Part shown: positions 1 through 8,794 of the stretch, piece after piece
Layout of the letters: each line of letters begins with the position of its first letter
Numbering within the stretch: position 1 is the stretch's first letter
Source of the DNA: Leptospira brenneri
Lineage (GTDB): Bacteria > Spirochaetota > Leptospiria > Leptospirales > Leptospiraceae
Length of the DNA: 64,000 nucleotides
NCBI RefSeq assembly: GCF_002812125.1
Contig: NZ_NPDQ01000004.1
Location: 62,001-126,000, forward strand
Direction: 5' to 3'
Program-made: the position numbers and the translations under genes
Notes under the pieces: model-generated
Told to the model about the DNA's origin: nothing
What the model saw: only the letters and a program-made list of their open reading frames with translations
Databases searched by the model: none

Positions 1-256
1 TTTTGGTGGACTTGTGGAACTGACCCCAGAACAAATGAAAGCTTCCTTCGGTGTGGAATCAGGACCTACGGATTCTGAATCCAGTGATACAGAACTTGCT
101 GATTTAGAAAAAGAAACTCCTGAAACACAATCGGTTAAAAGTACTGATGAAGCGGAAAGTTTAGATTCTATTGATACGAATTCTTCCAGTGAAAAAAATG
201 ACAGTTCGGATGATCCTGAAGATGATGACATATTACCAACTGGGGATCCCTTTTAA
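1..256 (+). CDS. C-terminal end of an unidentified protein with an acidic tail (partial)
   Basis: The reading frame is open from base 2 and ends at TAA 254-256, so only the last ~84 residues are present and the true start lies outside the window. The visible part opens with a short ordinary stretch (FGGLVELTPEQ) and then becomes a low-complexity tail very rich in Ser, Asp, Glu and Thr, probably disordered. A GTG at 14 could be read as a start, but the frame is already open before it and no ribosome site is seen. The stop overlaps the ATG of the next gene by one base (TAATG), which suggests translational coupling. I do not recognise the family. Confidence 0.55.
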   Translation, partial: FGGLVELTPEQMKASFGVESGPTDSESSDTELADLEKETPETQSVKSTDEAESLDSIDTNSSSEKNDSSDDPEDDDILPTGDPF

Positions 257-966
257 TGGCAGTCATCAAAATCGCAATTTATCAAAAGAACCTTCATAAA
301 CGCATCGGCCTTGAGGAAATTTCCAAAATTCAACAAACAAAGGCTCATTTTTTACTTTTACCGGAAGGATTTCCTCATTTTTTCCAAGGAGAAACTCCTG
401 AAATTGCATCCAAACATGAAAAAGAATACCAAGACCAACTCCTAGAAATTTCCGAAAGTTTTCCGGGAGTGATTCTTGGCGGAAGCCATTATCGTAAAAA
501 TGAAGAAGGTCATTTGGTTTCGGCTCTTCCCATTGTTCAGTCTGTTGTTCTTGTTGATTTTTATGAAAAAAAATCCCCTTCTTCTTCAAAAGAACCAGGT
601 GTGAGCCCAGGAAAAACAGAATCCATTTTTATTATGGGTGGATTACGATTTGGACTTCTTGTCGGAGAAGATTTAGAAAACGAATCAATTTGGGATGAGT
701 TTAAAAAAGAAGATATCGAAATTGTATTTTATCTATCGAGTGCGGATGAAAAACGTACTTACGAAGAAGATTTGACATACTTTGAAACACTAGCAAAAAA
801 AAGATTAGTGCATTTAATTCGTGTTTGTGGTCCAACAGAGGGAAAACCTGCCAGAAGTCTTTATGCTTCCCCGTCTGGGATTAACTGGAAGGTTGGAAAA
901 TTAGAAGAAGACAAGGATGTATTAAAAACTTTGTCTGTGAATGTGATGAGAAGTTATTTATTATAA
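256..966 (+). CDS. Nitrilase-fold (carbon-nitrogen hydrolase superfamily) protein, probably catalytically dead
   Basis: The 236-residue protein has the layout of the carbon-nitrogen hydrolase superfamily. The catalytic Glu motif LLLPEG is seen at about residues 33-38, and a Lys pair (YEKK, about 103-106) sits where the catalytic Lys lies. In the stretch that normally holds the Cys nucleophile (G-x-x-I-C-Y-D) this protein reads GLLVGED, with Gly137 in place of Cys. Family members are usually around 260-290 residues, so it is also somewhat short. Known members hydrolyse amides or nitriles; without the Cys I infer a binding or scaffold role, or loss of activity. It is coupled to the preceding gene by the TAATG overlap and is followed by a hairpin terminator shared with lspA. 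Confidence 0.6.
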   Translation: MAVIKIAIYQKNLHKRIGLEEISKIQQTKAHFLLLPEGFPHFFQGETPEIASKHEKEYQDQLLEISESFPGVILGGSHYRKNEEGHLVSALPIVQSVVLVDFYEKKSPSSSKEPGVSPGKTESIFIMGGLRFGLLVGEDLENESIWDEFKKEDIEIVFYLSSADEKRTYEEDLTYFETLAKKRLVHLIRVCGPTEGKPARSLYASPSGINWKVGKLEEDKDVLKTLSVNVMRSYLL

Positions 967-971
967 AATTT

Positions 972-1020
972 AAAACCCACTACAAAGATTAAAAATATCT
1001 TTTGTCTCTAGTGGGTTTTT
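972..1020. terminator. Bidirectional intrinsic terminator
   Basis: An 11-bp perfect inverted repeat (AAAACCCACTA, 972-982, with TAGTGGGTTTT, 1009-1019) encloses a 26-nt AT-rich loop and is flanked by A-rich and T-rich runs. It lies between the convergent nitrilase-fold gene and lspA and should stop transcription from both sides. Confidence 0.75.
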
Positions 1021-1035
1021 TCATTTTCTTTTCGT

Positions 1036-1596
1036 TTATTTTTTATCTAGTTCCTTCCAATCCATAGTAAAAAGTAAAATTACAATTCCAATCGAAACAC
1101 AAGAGTCAGCAACATTGAAAGCAGGCCAACGGTCAAAAAGTAAAAAATCAGGCCACTCAAAATCAAGGAAGTCTACAACCCCAATGTATTCGATTCCCGG
1201 TTTTTCAGGTGTGAAACCAAATCGAAACCCAACACCTGGAATTTTTACAAAAAACTTATCTGAAAAATTGCCAAAGGCCCCAGCCATCACAAAATTCCAA
1301 CCCCATGCATTACCTAAATCAGCATTTTGCCAACGATAGAAAATTAAAAATACAATGGCAAAGCCTGTTGCAAAAAGAGAAGGAAGAGCATTGTTCTGAA
1401 AAAGACCAAAAACAAAACCAGTATTGAATGTTAATGAGAGCCTGAAAAAATCACCTAACACGGGAATGCTTTCGTGAGCTACCATTTTTGTGATGATGAC
1501 GTATTTTGAAATTAAATCCAAAAAAAGTCCAAATGCAACAAATGCAAGGTATCCTGGTTTAAAAACTGAAAAAAAAGGGGTTTTTGGTAGATTCAT
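1036..1596 (-). CDS. lspA: Lipoprotein signal peptidase (signal peptidase II)
   Basis: This inner-membrane aspartyl protease cleaves the signal peptide of diacylglyceryl-modified prolipoproteins at the lipobox Cys. The 186-residue protein has four apparent membrane segments. The conserved Asp-bearing motifs are present: GNFSDK (Asp about 113), VVDFLDF (about 141-146) and FNVAD (Asp about 164); the first and last correspond to the catalytic aspartates. An extended loop around residues 118-135 sits between them. It is the last gene of a leftward set after the ABC1 kinase (18-bp gap) and ends at the shared hairpin. Such an enzyme fits a lipoprotein-rich spirochaete envelope. Confidence 0.93.
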   Translation of the reverse strand: MNLPKTPFFSVFKPGYLAFVAFGLFLDLISKYVIITKMVAHESIPVLGDFFRLSLTFNTGFVFGLFQNNALPSLFATGFAIVFLIFYRWQNADLGNAWGWNFVMAGAFGNFSDKFFVKIPGVGFRFGFTPEKPGIEYIGVVDFLDFEWPDFLLFDRWPAFNVADSCVSIGIVILLFTMDWKELDKK

Positions 1597-1614
1597 AAAT
1601 TAGAGAAGGTCCGT

Positions 1615-3249
1615 TTATTTTTGTTTCCAATACTTGAGACTCGATTTGGCTAAAGACCAAAAACTAAGTCCTGATAGTATATAAAATAATATGCTTGGTT
1701 CTTTCCAGAATTTTTCAGAATAATACATTCCGAAAAAGAAAAATATCGAACCCAAAGCTCCAAAGGTGAATATTTCTTTGAGTCGTAATTCCTCCTTTTT
1801 TGTTGAATCTGGATTTTGGAACTCTCCCCGGTTCCATTTATAAAAAAATTCGTTAAATTCCTTCGGTAAGGAAAAAAGACTCGTAATGAATTCTTCTCCT
1901 TCATCCTTCCAAAGTTTTTTTAATGAACTCCCCTTTAATACAATTTGTGAAAAGGGTTTTTCAGCATAATCGATCATAGACCTTGTTGGATCCAAATACG
2001 AGGAGTTTCCAAGTAACAGAGCAAGTACGCGGTGGAGGCTTAAAAAATTCGGTGGAAGTTTCAGACTAGAGAGAAGTCGTTTTAAACTGACTTGGATTTC
2101 TTTTAAAAACCTCAGGTCTTCGGCGGGTCGAAGGGTATCAAATCCAATGTTACGGAAGTGATCCGTGGAATCTAGGATTCGGTTTAGTTTTTCTAGGGAA
2201 TACTTTACGATTTGTATTAATTCTTCTTTTGATAAAGAATCCGTCACTGCGCCTAGTTCAAATAAAGATTCTGTAATTAAGTGGTAATCCTTTCGCATAG
2301 CACCAATTAAAATTCTTTCTAAAATTCGAGTTTCTTCTTCGGAAATGGATTGGACGGCGCCAAAATCAATAAAACAAAGTTCCCCTGTTTCCATAAAAAT
2401 CAGGTTTCCTGGATGTGGGTCTGCATGAAAAAACCGGTATTCAAAAATCATCAAAATATATGCTCTGACGAGTTTTTCAAGATTCGGATTTTTCTTTGTA
2501 TGGGATTCTAAGACTTCTAGTTCGTATATTTTTTTCCCTTCTACAAATTCGGTAACAAGGGTATGTCGATTACAAAGTTCATCAATAGGATTTGGGAAAA
2601 AGAAATCTTTTTCCATGGCAAATAATTGTTTGGTGTATTTTAAGTTTTTTAATTCGCTGCGAAGGTCCAGTTCTGACCGGATCATTGTATTTAGTTGTTC
2701 ACTCACTTCCTTGGCAGAAATTTTAAATACAAATCGATCAATGAGCCAAAGCACTCTGGATAAGGTCTTTAAGTCTCGCTTCGCATCTTCTTCAATCCCT
2801 GGGTATAGAGTTTTAATCGCTACTTTTTTTCCTTGGTAATATCCAATATGAACCTGTGCAGTAGAAGCACTGGCATAAGAAGTTTTATCTAAATCTGTAA
2901 AAATTTCCGACATGGATTTTTTATAATCATTCATCCATCGTTTGTTGATTTCTTCGAATTCACGAGGTGGGATTTTATCTTGTAAGTCTTGGAGTTCCCA
3001 TAAAAATTCTTCCGGTAGTATGTGGAATAAATTACTAACGAACTGACCAATTTTAATATAAACTCCCCCCAATTGGAAAAAAAGATTTTTGGTTTCCTTT
3101 CCTTTTCGTTTTAAAAATTGAACTTTGATGGTTTCAAATTTTGATTCGGTTAAAAATCTCCGTTTGATTTTCGAAAGGATGAGATACCCTAACCAAGTTC
3201 GGAGTACAAATGAGTAAATGGATATCGACCTGTTTTGTTTGGACTTCAT
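1615..3249 (-). CDS. ABC1/UbiB/AarF-family atypical kinase
   Basis: The 544-residue protein carries the hallmarks of the ABC1 family: a KxGQ motif (KIGQ near residue 66), an Ala-rich nucleotide loop (ASASTAQVH), the VAIK lysine, HADPHPGNL (catalytic loop) and IDFGAV (metal-binding Asp). Two hydrophobic segments at the C-terminus suggest a membrane anchor. Characterised members (UbiB, ADCK3/Coq8) are ATPases or kinases supporting isoprenoid quinone synthesis. This organism seems to use menaquinone through mqn genes, so the exact role here is unknown. Its ATG overlaps the stop of the oxidoreductase gene by four bases, so the two are probably co-translated. Confidence 0.85.
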   Translation of the reverse strand: MKSKQNRSISIYSFVLRTWLGYLILSKIKRRFLTESKFETIKVQFLKRKGKETKNLFFQLGGVYIKIGQFVSNLFHILPEEFLWELQDLQDKIPPREFEEINKRWMNDYKKSMSEIFTDLDKTSYASASTAQVHIGYYQGKKVAIKTLYPGIEEDAKRDLKTLSRVLWLIDRFVFKISAKEVSEQLNTMIRSELDLRSELKNLKYTKQLFAMEKDFFFPNPIDELCNRHTLVTEFVEGKKIYELEVLESHTKKNPNLEKLVRAYILMIFEYRFFHADPHPGNLIFMETGELCFIDFGAVQSISEEETRILERILIGAMRKDYHLITESLFELGAVTDSLSKEELIQIVKYSLEKLNRILDSTDHFRNIGFDTLRPAEDLRFLKEIQVSLKRLLSSLKLPPNFLSLHRVLALLLGNSSYLDPTRSMIDYAEKPFSQIVLKGSSLKKLWKDEGEEFITSLFSLPKEFNEFFYKWNRGEFQNPDSTKKEELRLKEIFTFGALGSIFFFFGMYYSEKFWKEPSILFYILSGLSFWSLAKSSLKYWKQK

Positions 3250-4286
3250 TGTTTTCGCCTATAAATCGATTCTATTAAATTTAGAATTTCAATATTATCT
3301 GATATTGTTCCTTCCATTTTGTCTTTTTTCCCATTCACTACTTGGAAAATTTCTTCGTAAATACCGATAAAGGCATTAGAAGTCTCTGGTTTCGGAAACT
3401 GTTTGGGTTCATAAGGAACAAAACTTCTAAATCCTTTGTATAAATTGGATGGGGCTGACTCGAAAAAACGAAACCCATCGTTGGAACAGATAATGCGATG
3501 AGTGTCTGTATGAAGGTCTAGTTCAAACTGAAAATAATCCCGACCACCGGAAACATCCAAAAAGATATCAACACCAGTTTTCGTTTCGAACCAAGCCACT
3601 GCTCTAGATTCAATGCTTCCTTTTTTAGGAATTTCTAATTTTGCATTTCGTAATTTGGGTTTTCCTACAAACCAGTGGATGAGGTCAACCGCATGAGTTC
3701 CGTCGTGTAAGAGAGGTCCCCCACCTAGTTTCGAAAAAGCAAGTCCTGGATTTTTTGCAGAAGTGAATACGGAAGCCCGAATGGACCTGAGGTTTCCTAG
3801 TTTTCCTTTGGTTAGCTCGTCCTTTACATACCGATAACTTGGATGGTACCGCCTCTCGTGATTGATCCAGATTTTTGTTCTGTGTTTTCTCGCAAGAGAT
3901 TGGATTTTTTTGGCACCGTCTTCGGATAGAGCCACAGGTTTTTCGATAAGTAAATTAGGGATTCCTGAGCGAATGCAGTGAATGGCCCAGTCCTCATGAA
4001 AGGCACTTGGAGTGGAAATCACTGCAAGTTGGACTCCCTCGGGGAAATTTGTTCTTCTGGGATCAGAGGGAATGAGTTGTGTTTTGGCATTCCAAAGCGA
4101 CTGGAAGGTTTGGCATTTTTCTTCTGAAACATCCAAACCTAATAAAAATTCGAAATGTTTTTTCCCCCACTGGGATTCTAAAACTCCCATATGGGTGCAG
4201 GGTTTCTTGCGAAAGGGATCCTTTTCCAAACTGGAACAAATCCGTCCTAGGCCGATCAGGATGGTTTTGATTTTGGATCGTTTCAT
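3246..4286 (-). CDS. Gfo/Idh/MocA-family NAD(P)-dependent oxidoreductase
   Basis: The N-terminal half is a Rossmann fold opening with a glycine-rich turn (IGLGRI) and containing the EKPVA motif typical of Gfo/Idh/MocA enzymes. The C-terminal half is the family's α/β substrate domain, with HDGTHAVDLIHW in the region where the catalytic His/Asp usually lie. Family members oxidise or reduce sugars, sugar nucleotides or inositols; the substrate cannot be read from the sequence. It is the first gene of the leftward oxidoreductase-kinase-lspA set and is divergent from murF with a gap of about 50 bases that must hold both promoters. Confidence 0.85.
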   Translation of the reverse strand: MKRSKIKTILIGLGRICSSLEKDPFRKKPCTHMGVLESQWGKKHFEFLLGLDVSEEKCQTFQSLWNAKTQLIPSDPRRTNFPEGVQLAVISTPSAFHEDWAIHCIRSGIPNLLIEKPVALSEDGAKKIQSLARKHRTKIWINHERRYHPSYRYVKDELTKGKLGNLRSIRASVFTSAKNPGLAFSKLGGGPLLHDGTHAVDLIHWFVGKPKLRNAKLEIPKKGSIESRAVAWFETKTGVDIFLDVSGGRDYFQFELDLHTDTHRIICSNDGFRFFESAPSNLYKGFRSFVPYEPKQFPKPETSNAFIGIYEEIFQVVNGKKDKMEGTISDNIEILNLIESIYRRKQ

Positions 4287-4337
4287 TTATCTTTTTCTTC
4301 CAAATCTTTCTTTCCACAAGAAACTGGCATAGAAGCT

Positions 4338-5717
4338 ATGATCGCACCATTTGAATATTCCCTGTCAACTATTCTAAGTTTGTTTTCCAAAGACTTACAT
4401 TGGGAACAGACGGACAATCCAAGTTTCCAATGGATCACAACCTCTTCAGCCGAAGCAAAACCTGGATCTTTGTTTGTTCCTTTGAGAGGGACAAGAGATG
4501 GACATGAATTCATTTCGGATGCTCTCTCAAAAGGAGCCCAAGGGTTTCTCTGCGAGAAAAATCATCCTATTTTAAAAAAACTCTCAGCAAATGCTAAAAC
4601 AAGAGCCATCATCGTTCCCGATTGTTTATCGGCGCTTGGGAAATTAGCCAATTATCATAGAAAAAGGTTCCAACCCATTCTGTTAGCTGTTACTGGGTCT
4701 TCAGGAAAAACTACTACGAAGGATTTATTAGGTGGTTTGTTTGGGTTTTTAAATTCCAAAACTCTTGTTGTGACAGAAAAAAACTATAATAATGAAATAG
4801 GTCTTCCTTTCACTCTATTTAGAATTACTGAAAAAACCAGAGTTGTGATTGCGGAACTGGGAATGAATCATCGAGGAGAAATCGCGAAACTTTCTAAAAT
4901 CGCAGAACCAACTCATGCTCTCATTACAAACATTGGATCAGCACATATCGAAAATTTAAAATCAAGGGAAGCTATCGCTGATGAAAAAATTGATATCATC
5001 ACTGCTATGCCCAAATCATCAGTACTTTTTGTACCAGATGATTTAGAGTTCTTAAAAAAAGCCAAAGAGCGAACTCAAAAACAAAATATCAAACTTATAG
5101 TTTGGAATCATCAAAGAAACCCAATTCTAAAAATTAGTAAGGTAGAATCGAATGGATTTATCTTAGAATGGAAGGGTAAAAGGATTCAATGGAATTTGCC
5201 AGGTGAAAAACTTCTTAGCAATGTACGCGGTATGGTTGCCGTTGGCGCTTATTTCCAAGTAGACCCAGAACATATCATCAAAACCATTCAAAAATATAAA
5301 AGTCCAGACAAAAGACTAAATATCAATCGTGCATACTATACCATCATCGATGATTGTTACAATGCCAATCCAGAATCTATGTTATCAAGTATAGGGGCTG
5401 CCGAACAATTTGCAGGCAATCAAAACATTGTTTGGATTCTTGGTTCTATGAAGGAACTTGGTAAATTTTCGAAATACTACCATGAACAAGTAGGAAAAGA
5501 AATTCATAGAATCTCTAAAGGAATCTTACTTGGGTTTGGTGAAGAGACTCTCCCTATGGTAAAGAAAGTTCCCGGTGCAAAGTGGTTTTCTGACCTTGAA
5601 GATCTCATTCAATTTGTGAAATCAGAAATTCCAAAAAAATCAGTAATCCTGATTAAGGGATCCCGGTCGATGAAAATGGAACGAATTGTATTGGCCTTAG
5701 AAACATTTAAGGGTTGA
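4338..5717 (+). CDS. murF: UDP-N-acetylmuramoyl-tripeptide--D-alanyl-D-alanine ligase
   Basis: MurF adds D-Ala-D-Ala to UDP-MurNAc-tripeptide in the cytoplasm, completing the peptidoglycan pentapeptide. The 459-residue protein has the N-terminal substrate domain (SSAEAKPGSLFVPLRG), the ATP loop TGSSGKTTTK at about 119-128, the central ligase motif with NEIGLPFT and ELGMNHRGEI, and the C-terminal Rossmann domain with DDCYNANPESM, which is characteristic of MurF rather than MurC, D or E. In many bacteria murF lies between murE and mraY; here it stands about 6.5 kb away from mraY on the other strand and leads a run with purE and purK. Confidence 0.95.
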   Translation: MIAPFEYSLSTILSLFSKDLHWEQTDNPSFQWITTSSAEAKPGSLFVPLRGTRDGHEFISDALSKGAQGFLCEKNHPILKKLSANAKTRAIIVPDCLSALGKLANYHRKRFQPILLAVTGSSGKTTTKDLLGGLFGFLNSKTLVVTEKNYNNEIGLPFTLFRITEKTRVVIAELGMNHRGEIAKLSKIAEPTHALITNIGSAHIENLKSREAIADEKIDIITAMPKSSVLFVPDDLEFLKKAKERTQKQNIKLIVWNHQRNPILKISKVESNGFILEWKGKRIQWNLPGEKLLSNVRGMVAVGAYFQVDPEHIIKTIQKYKSPDKRLNINRAYYTIIDDCYNANPESMLSSIGAAEQFAGNQNIVWILGSMKELGKFSKYYHEQVGKEIHRISKGILLGFGEETLPMVKKVPGAKWFSDLEDLIQFVKSEIPKKSVILIKGSRSMKMERIVLALETFKG

Positions 5718-5741
5718 TCCAGAAATGCCTTTTCCTAAATT
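5714..5741 (+). promoter_or_regulatory. Possible purE promoter implying a leaderless or near-leaderless transcript
   Basis: TTGATC (5714-5719) and TAAATT (5736-5741) are separated by 16 bases, each matching four of six positions of the sigma-70 consensus. The expected start point is at or next to the purE ATG at 5748, and no Shine-Dalgarno sequence is visible before that ATG. This is a by-eye call at the end of murF. Confidence 0.3.
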
Positions 5742-5747
5742 ACACGT

Positions 5748-6245
5748 ATGTCTAAAAACCAACCAAAAGTAGCTGTCATTATGGGTTCTCATTCTGATTG
5801 GGAAACCATGAAGGAAGCCTGTAATATTTTGACAGAATTTGGGATTCCATTTGAAAAAGAAATTGTATCAGCACACCGCTCCCCGGAACGGATGGTGGAA
5901 TTTGCAAAATCTGCGAAACAAAATGGATTTGGTGTCATCATTGCCGGAGCGGGCGGTGCTGCACATTTACCTGGTATGACAGCTTCTCTCACCACATTGC
6001 CGGTATTAGGCGTTCCAGTGCAATCCAAAGCATTGAACGGAATGGACAGTCTTCTTTCTATCGTTCAAATGCCGAAGGGAGTCCCTGTGGCAACACTTGC
6101 CATTGGAACTAGTGGAGCCGCAAATGCAGGTCTACTTGCTGTTCGGATCCTCTCTTTACTCGATTCTTCCCTACATGATAAATTAGAAGCCTATGCCATT
6201 ACTAATAGAAACTTAGCTTTATCAAAAAATAACGAACTCATCTAA
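5748..6245 (+). CDS. purE: 5-(carboxyamino)imidazole ribonucleotide mutase (class I PurE)
   Basis: PurE moves the carboxyl group of N5-CAIR to give CAIR in purine synthesis. The 165-residue protein is the usual single-domain size, with the phosphate-binding [10 protein letters not shown] near the N-terminus, SAHRSPERM with the catalytic His, and the [11 protein letters not shown] loop. It is paired with purK 12 bases downstream, which matches the two-step PurK/PurE route (class I) rather than the one-step class II enzyme. No ribosome site is obvious upstream of the ATG. Confidence 0.95.
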   Translation: MSKNQPKVAVIMGSHSDWETMKEACNILTEFGIPFEKEIVSAHRSPERMVEFAKSAKQNGFGVIIAGAGGAAHLPGMTASLTTLPVLGVPVQSKALNGMDSLLSIVQMPKGVPVATLAIGTSGAANAGLLAVRILSLLDSSLHDKLEAYAITNRNLALSKNNELI

Positions 6246-6257
6246 AGAGAAAAGAAA

Positions 6258-7358
6258 ATGAAAATAGGTGTTTTGGGTTCTGGCCAACTTGGGCAAATGA
6301 TGTGTTTGGAAGCGATTCCTTTAGGTTATGATTTTTTTTGTTATTCTCCGGAAAATGATTCTCCATCTGCAAAAGTAGGTGCAAATTCTACTGTAGCTCC
6401 TTACGAATCAATTTCAGACATAAAAGAATTTCTTTCGAGTACCAACGTACTGAGTTTTGAATTCGAAAATATTCCTAAATCTACCTTAGAGTATTTACAA
6501 TCTGAATCTAAAACACATTTGATTTTTCCGCCACCAGAATCACTTTTGATTGCTCAAGACAGACTTCTTGAAAAAAACCATTTTCGAAAGTTAGGGTTTA
6601 AAACGGCAGAGTTTTTTCACCTAACGAAAGATACTTCTAAAATTGAAATTTCTATTTCCTATCCTTGGATCATTAAAACCCTTCGTTTCGGTTATGATGG
6701 AAAAGGTCAGGTAAAAGTTCAAAATGCTGATGATTATAGAAGTTTTTTAGAGAATGCTTTCCGAAATGGAAACGAGGAATATCTTATAGAAGAAGTCATA
6801 CCTTTCCAAAAAGAAATCAGCATCATTCTGACTAGGTTTCAAAATGGTGAAATTGTTTGTTATGGTTCTGTAGAAAATGAACACAAAAATCATATTTTAG
6901 ATCTTTCTATTTATCCCGCAAGAATTCCGATCGGCCTCAATTTGGATGCAATTGAAATGGCCTCCAAACTGGCGGATTCATTAAATTACGTAGGCACTAT
7001 GGGAGTGGAGTTTTTTGTAAAAGACAATCAACTTTATTTAAATGAATTTGCCCCCAGACCCCATAATACAGGTCATTATACTCAAGATTGCCAAAGTATT
7101 TCGCAATTTCAATTACACATTTTAGCAATTACAGGAAATCTTCCCCCAACAGATGTTAGACCAAAACCTACACTCATGAAAAATATTTTAGGTAATGATT
7201 TTAATGAAAGTCTGTCGATTGCTAGGTCTCTACTAAAGGATGATCGTTATAAACTGCATCTTTATGGTAAAAAGGAAGCTAAGATAGGAAGGAAAATGGG
7301 ACATTTAAATTTTAAAGGAACTTTAGAAGAAGTAAGTCCCCTATTTCACGATTTATAA
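6258..7358 (+). CDS. purK: 5-(carboxyamino)imidazole ribonucleotide synthase
   Basis: PurK uses ATP and bicarbonate to carboxylate AIR to N5-CAIR, the substrate of PurE encoded just upstream. The 366-residue ATP-grasp protein begins with the glycine-rich GVLGSGQLGQMM, has the ATP-grasp Lys region (IIKTLRFGYDGKGQ), the EEVIPF strand, and the NEFAPRPHNTGHYT motif diagnostic of PurK. A purine-rich stretch (AAAGAGAAAAG) precedes the ATG. It ends five bases from the convergent murC stop, with no clear terminator between. Confidence 0.95.
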   Translation: MKIGVLGSGQLGQMMCLEAIPLGYDFFCYSPENDSPSAKVGANSTVAPYESISDIKEFLSSTNVLSFEFENIPKSTLEYLQSESKTHLIFPPPESLLIAQDRLLEKNHFRKLGFKTAEFFHLTKDTSKIEISISYPWIIKTLRFGYDGKGQVKVQNADDYRSFLENAFRNGNEEYLIEEVIPFQKEISIILTRFQNGEIVCYGSVENEHKNHILDLSIYPARIPIGLNLDAIEMASKLADSLNYVGTMGVEFFVKDNQLYLNEFAPRPHNTGHYTQDCQSISQFQLHILAITGNLPPTDVRPKPTLMKNILGNDFNESLSIARSLLKDDRYKLHLYGKKEAKIGRKMGHLNFKGTLEEVSPLFHDL

Positions 7359-7363
7359 AATAC

Positions 7364-8782
7364 TTAAACGGTCCCGAGTAAGTATAGTCCCCAGTCGCGA
7401 ACATTCCCGGCACCCAAACAAAGTAACAAATCCCCTTCTTTTAATTTGGATTGAATGGATAGTAAATCCAAATGAATCTCTCCATGTAAAACTTCTGTTT
7501 TGTTTGGATCTAAAAATGGTCTAAACGATTCGTGAGTGATTCCTGGGATTGGAGATTCTCCAGCAGAATAAATGGGTAAAATAAAAAGAAGGTCTGCCGC
7601 TTTCAGTGAGTTTGCAAGGTCCTCTAATAACAACTGCGTCCGAGTGTAACGATGAGGTTGGAAAAGGACAACAAGGTTTCCTTGGGCATTTAATTTATTT
7701 TTTAAGGATCGGATTACCATTTCAATCTCTGTTGGATGGTGGCCATAATCATCCATTATGGTTATCTTTTTCCATACTCCAAGAGTTTCTTGCCTTCGTT
7801 TTACACCAATATAACGAGATAGAATGTTTGCGGAGTCAGAAGGAGAAATACCTACTACAAAGGCAGAAACGACAGCCACTAATCCATTCGTCAGATAATG
7901 GACACCAGGGTAAGGCAATTTGAGTGAAACTCTTTCGAATCCTGGAAATTCAAATTCTAATTGGTCTTCAATGATTTCATAAAGAACACAAACCAATTGA
8001 TTCCCAAGGTTCAGTTTTAATCCTTCAAACCAATCGGTTTTGGCCTCTTTTCGATCCAAACAAAGATAAAGAATAAAATTTGGGTCTATAACAATCTCTT
8101 TTGTTTTGTGAATTAATACTTCGCGAATTCCGGGATCAGAAGCAAATAGAATGGTTGCCCCCGGTGTTCCAAATCCCATGTATTGAAAAAAAGCATCCTC
8201 TAAACGTTCCCTAGTTTTGTAGTAATCTAAATGGTCGTTATCAATATTCGTGAGAAGACGAAGGTCTGCTCTGTGTTTTAAAAAAGTACCGTCGGATTCA
8301 TCGGATTCATAAACTGCATACTTTCCAGTTCCTATTTTTCCACCTCGTTTTTCTAAAAGGCTGGTGTCCCCCCCAATCATAATGGTAGGATCAGTTCCTC
8401 GTTCTGTGAGGATTTGAGAAACCATAGTTGTGGTTGAAGTTTTTCCATGACTACCCGCAACGGATATTGATTTTTGGTTGGAAACCAAAAGGTGCATAAA
8501 TTCGGATCTATGTTTTAGTAGAATATTCTTCTTTTTAATTTCATCAAACACTTGTTTGTGTTTGTCATTGATGGCTGAACTATAAACGACCATTTCAATT
8601 CCCTCTAAAGGGATTTCGGTAATTTCGTTTTGGATTTTAGCACCACGTTCTTGTAAAAAGTCGGTTGTTTCTGAATTTTTACGGTCATAACCTAATACTG
8701 GCAGGTTTAGATCTAGAGCCATATGGGCAAGGCTCGACATCCCACTGCCACCAATTCCTAAAAATAAAATTGGACCCTTCAT
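7364..8782 (-). CDS. murC: UDP-N-acetylmuramate--L-alanine ligase
   Basis: MurC attaches L-Ala to UDP-MurNAc, the first step of the peptide stem. The 472-residue protein has the N-terminal Rossmann loop GIGGSGMSSLA, the ATP loop AGSHGKTSTTTM (about residues 108-119), the central YESDESDGTF and NIDNDHLDYY motifs, and the C-terminal DDYGHHPTEI motif that marks MurC. It is the last gene of the leftward cell-wall operon, 12 bases after murG. Confidence 0.95.
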   Translation of the reverse strand: MKGPILFLGIGGSGMSSLAHMALDLNLPVLGYDRKNSETTDFLQERGAKIQNEITEIPLEGIEMVVYSSAINDKHKQVFDEIKKKNILLKHRSEFMHLLVSNQKSISVAGSHGKTSTTTMVSQILTERGTDPTIMIGGDTSLLEKRGGKIGTGKYAVYESDESDGTFLKHRADLRLLTNIDNDHLDYYKTRERLEDAFFQYMGFGTPGATILFASDPGIREVLIHKTKEIVIDPNFILYLCLDRKEAKTDWFEGLKLNLGNQLVCVLYEIIEDQLEFEFPGFERVSLKLPYPGVHYLTNGLVAVVSAFVVGISPSDSANILSRYIGVKRRQETLGVWKKITIMDDYGHHPTEIEMVIRSLKNKLNAQGNLVVLFQPHRYTRTQLLLEDLANSLKAADLLFILPIYSAGESPIPGITHESFRPFLDPNKTEVLHGEIHLDLLSIQSKLKEGDLLLCLGAGNVRDWGLYLLGTV

Positions 8783-8794
8783 CTTAAAATTGGT

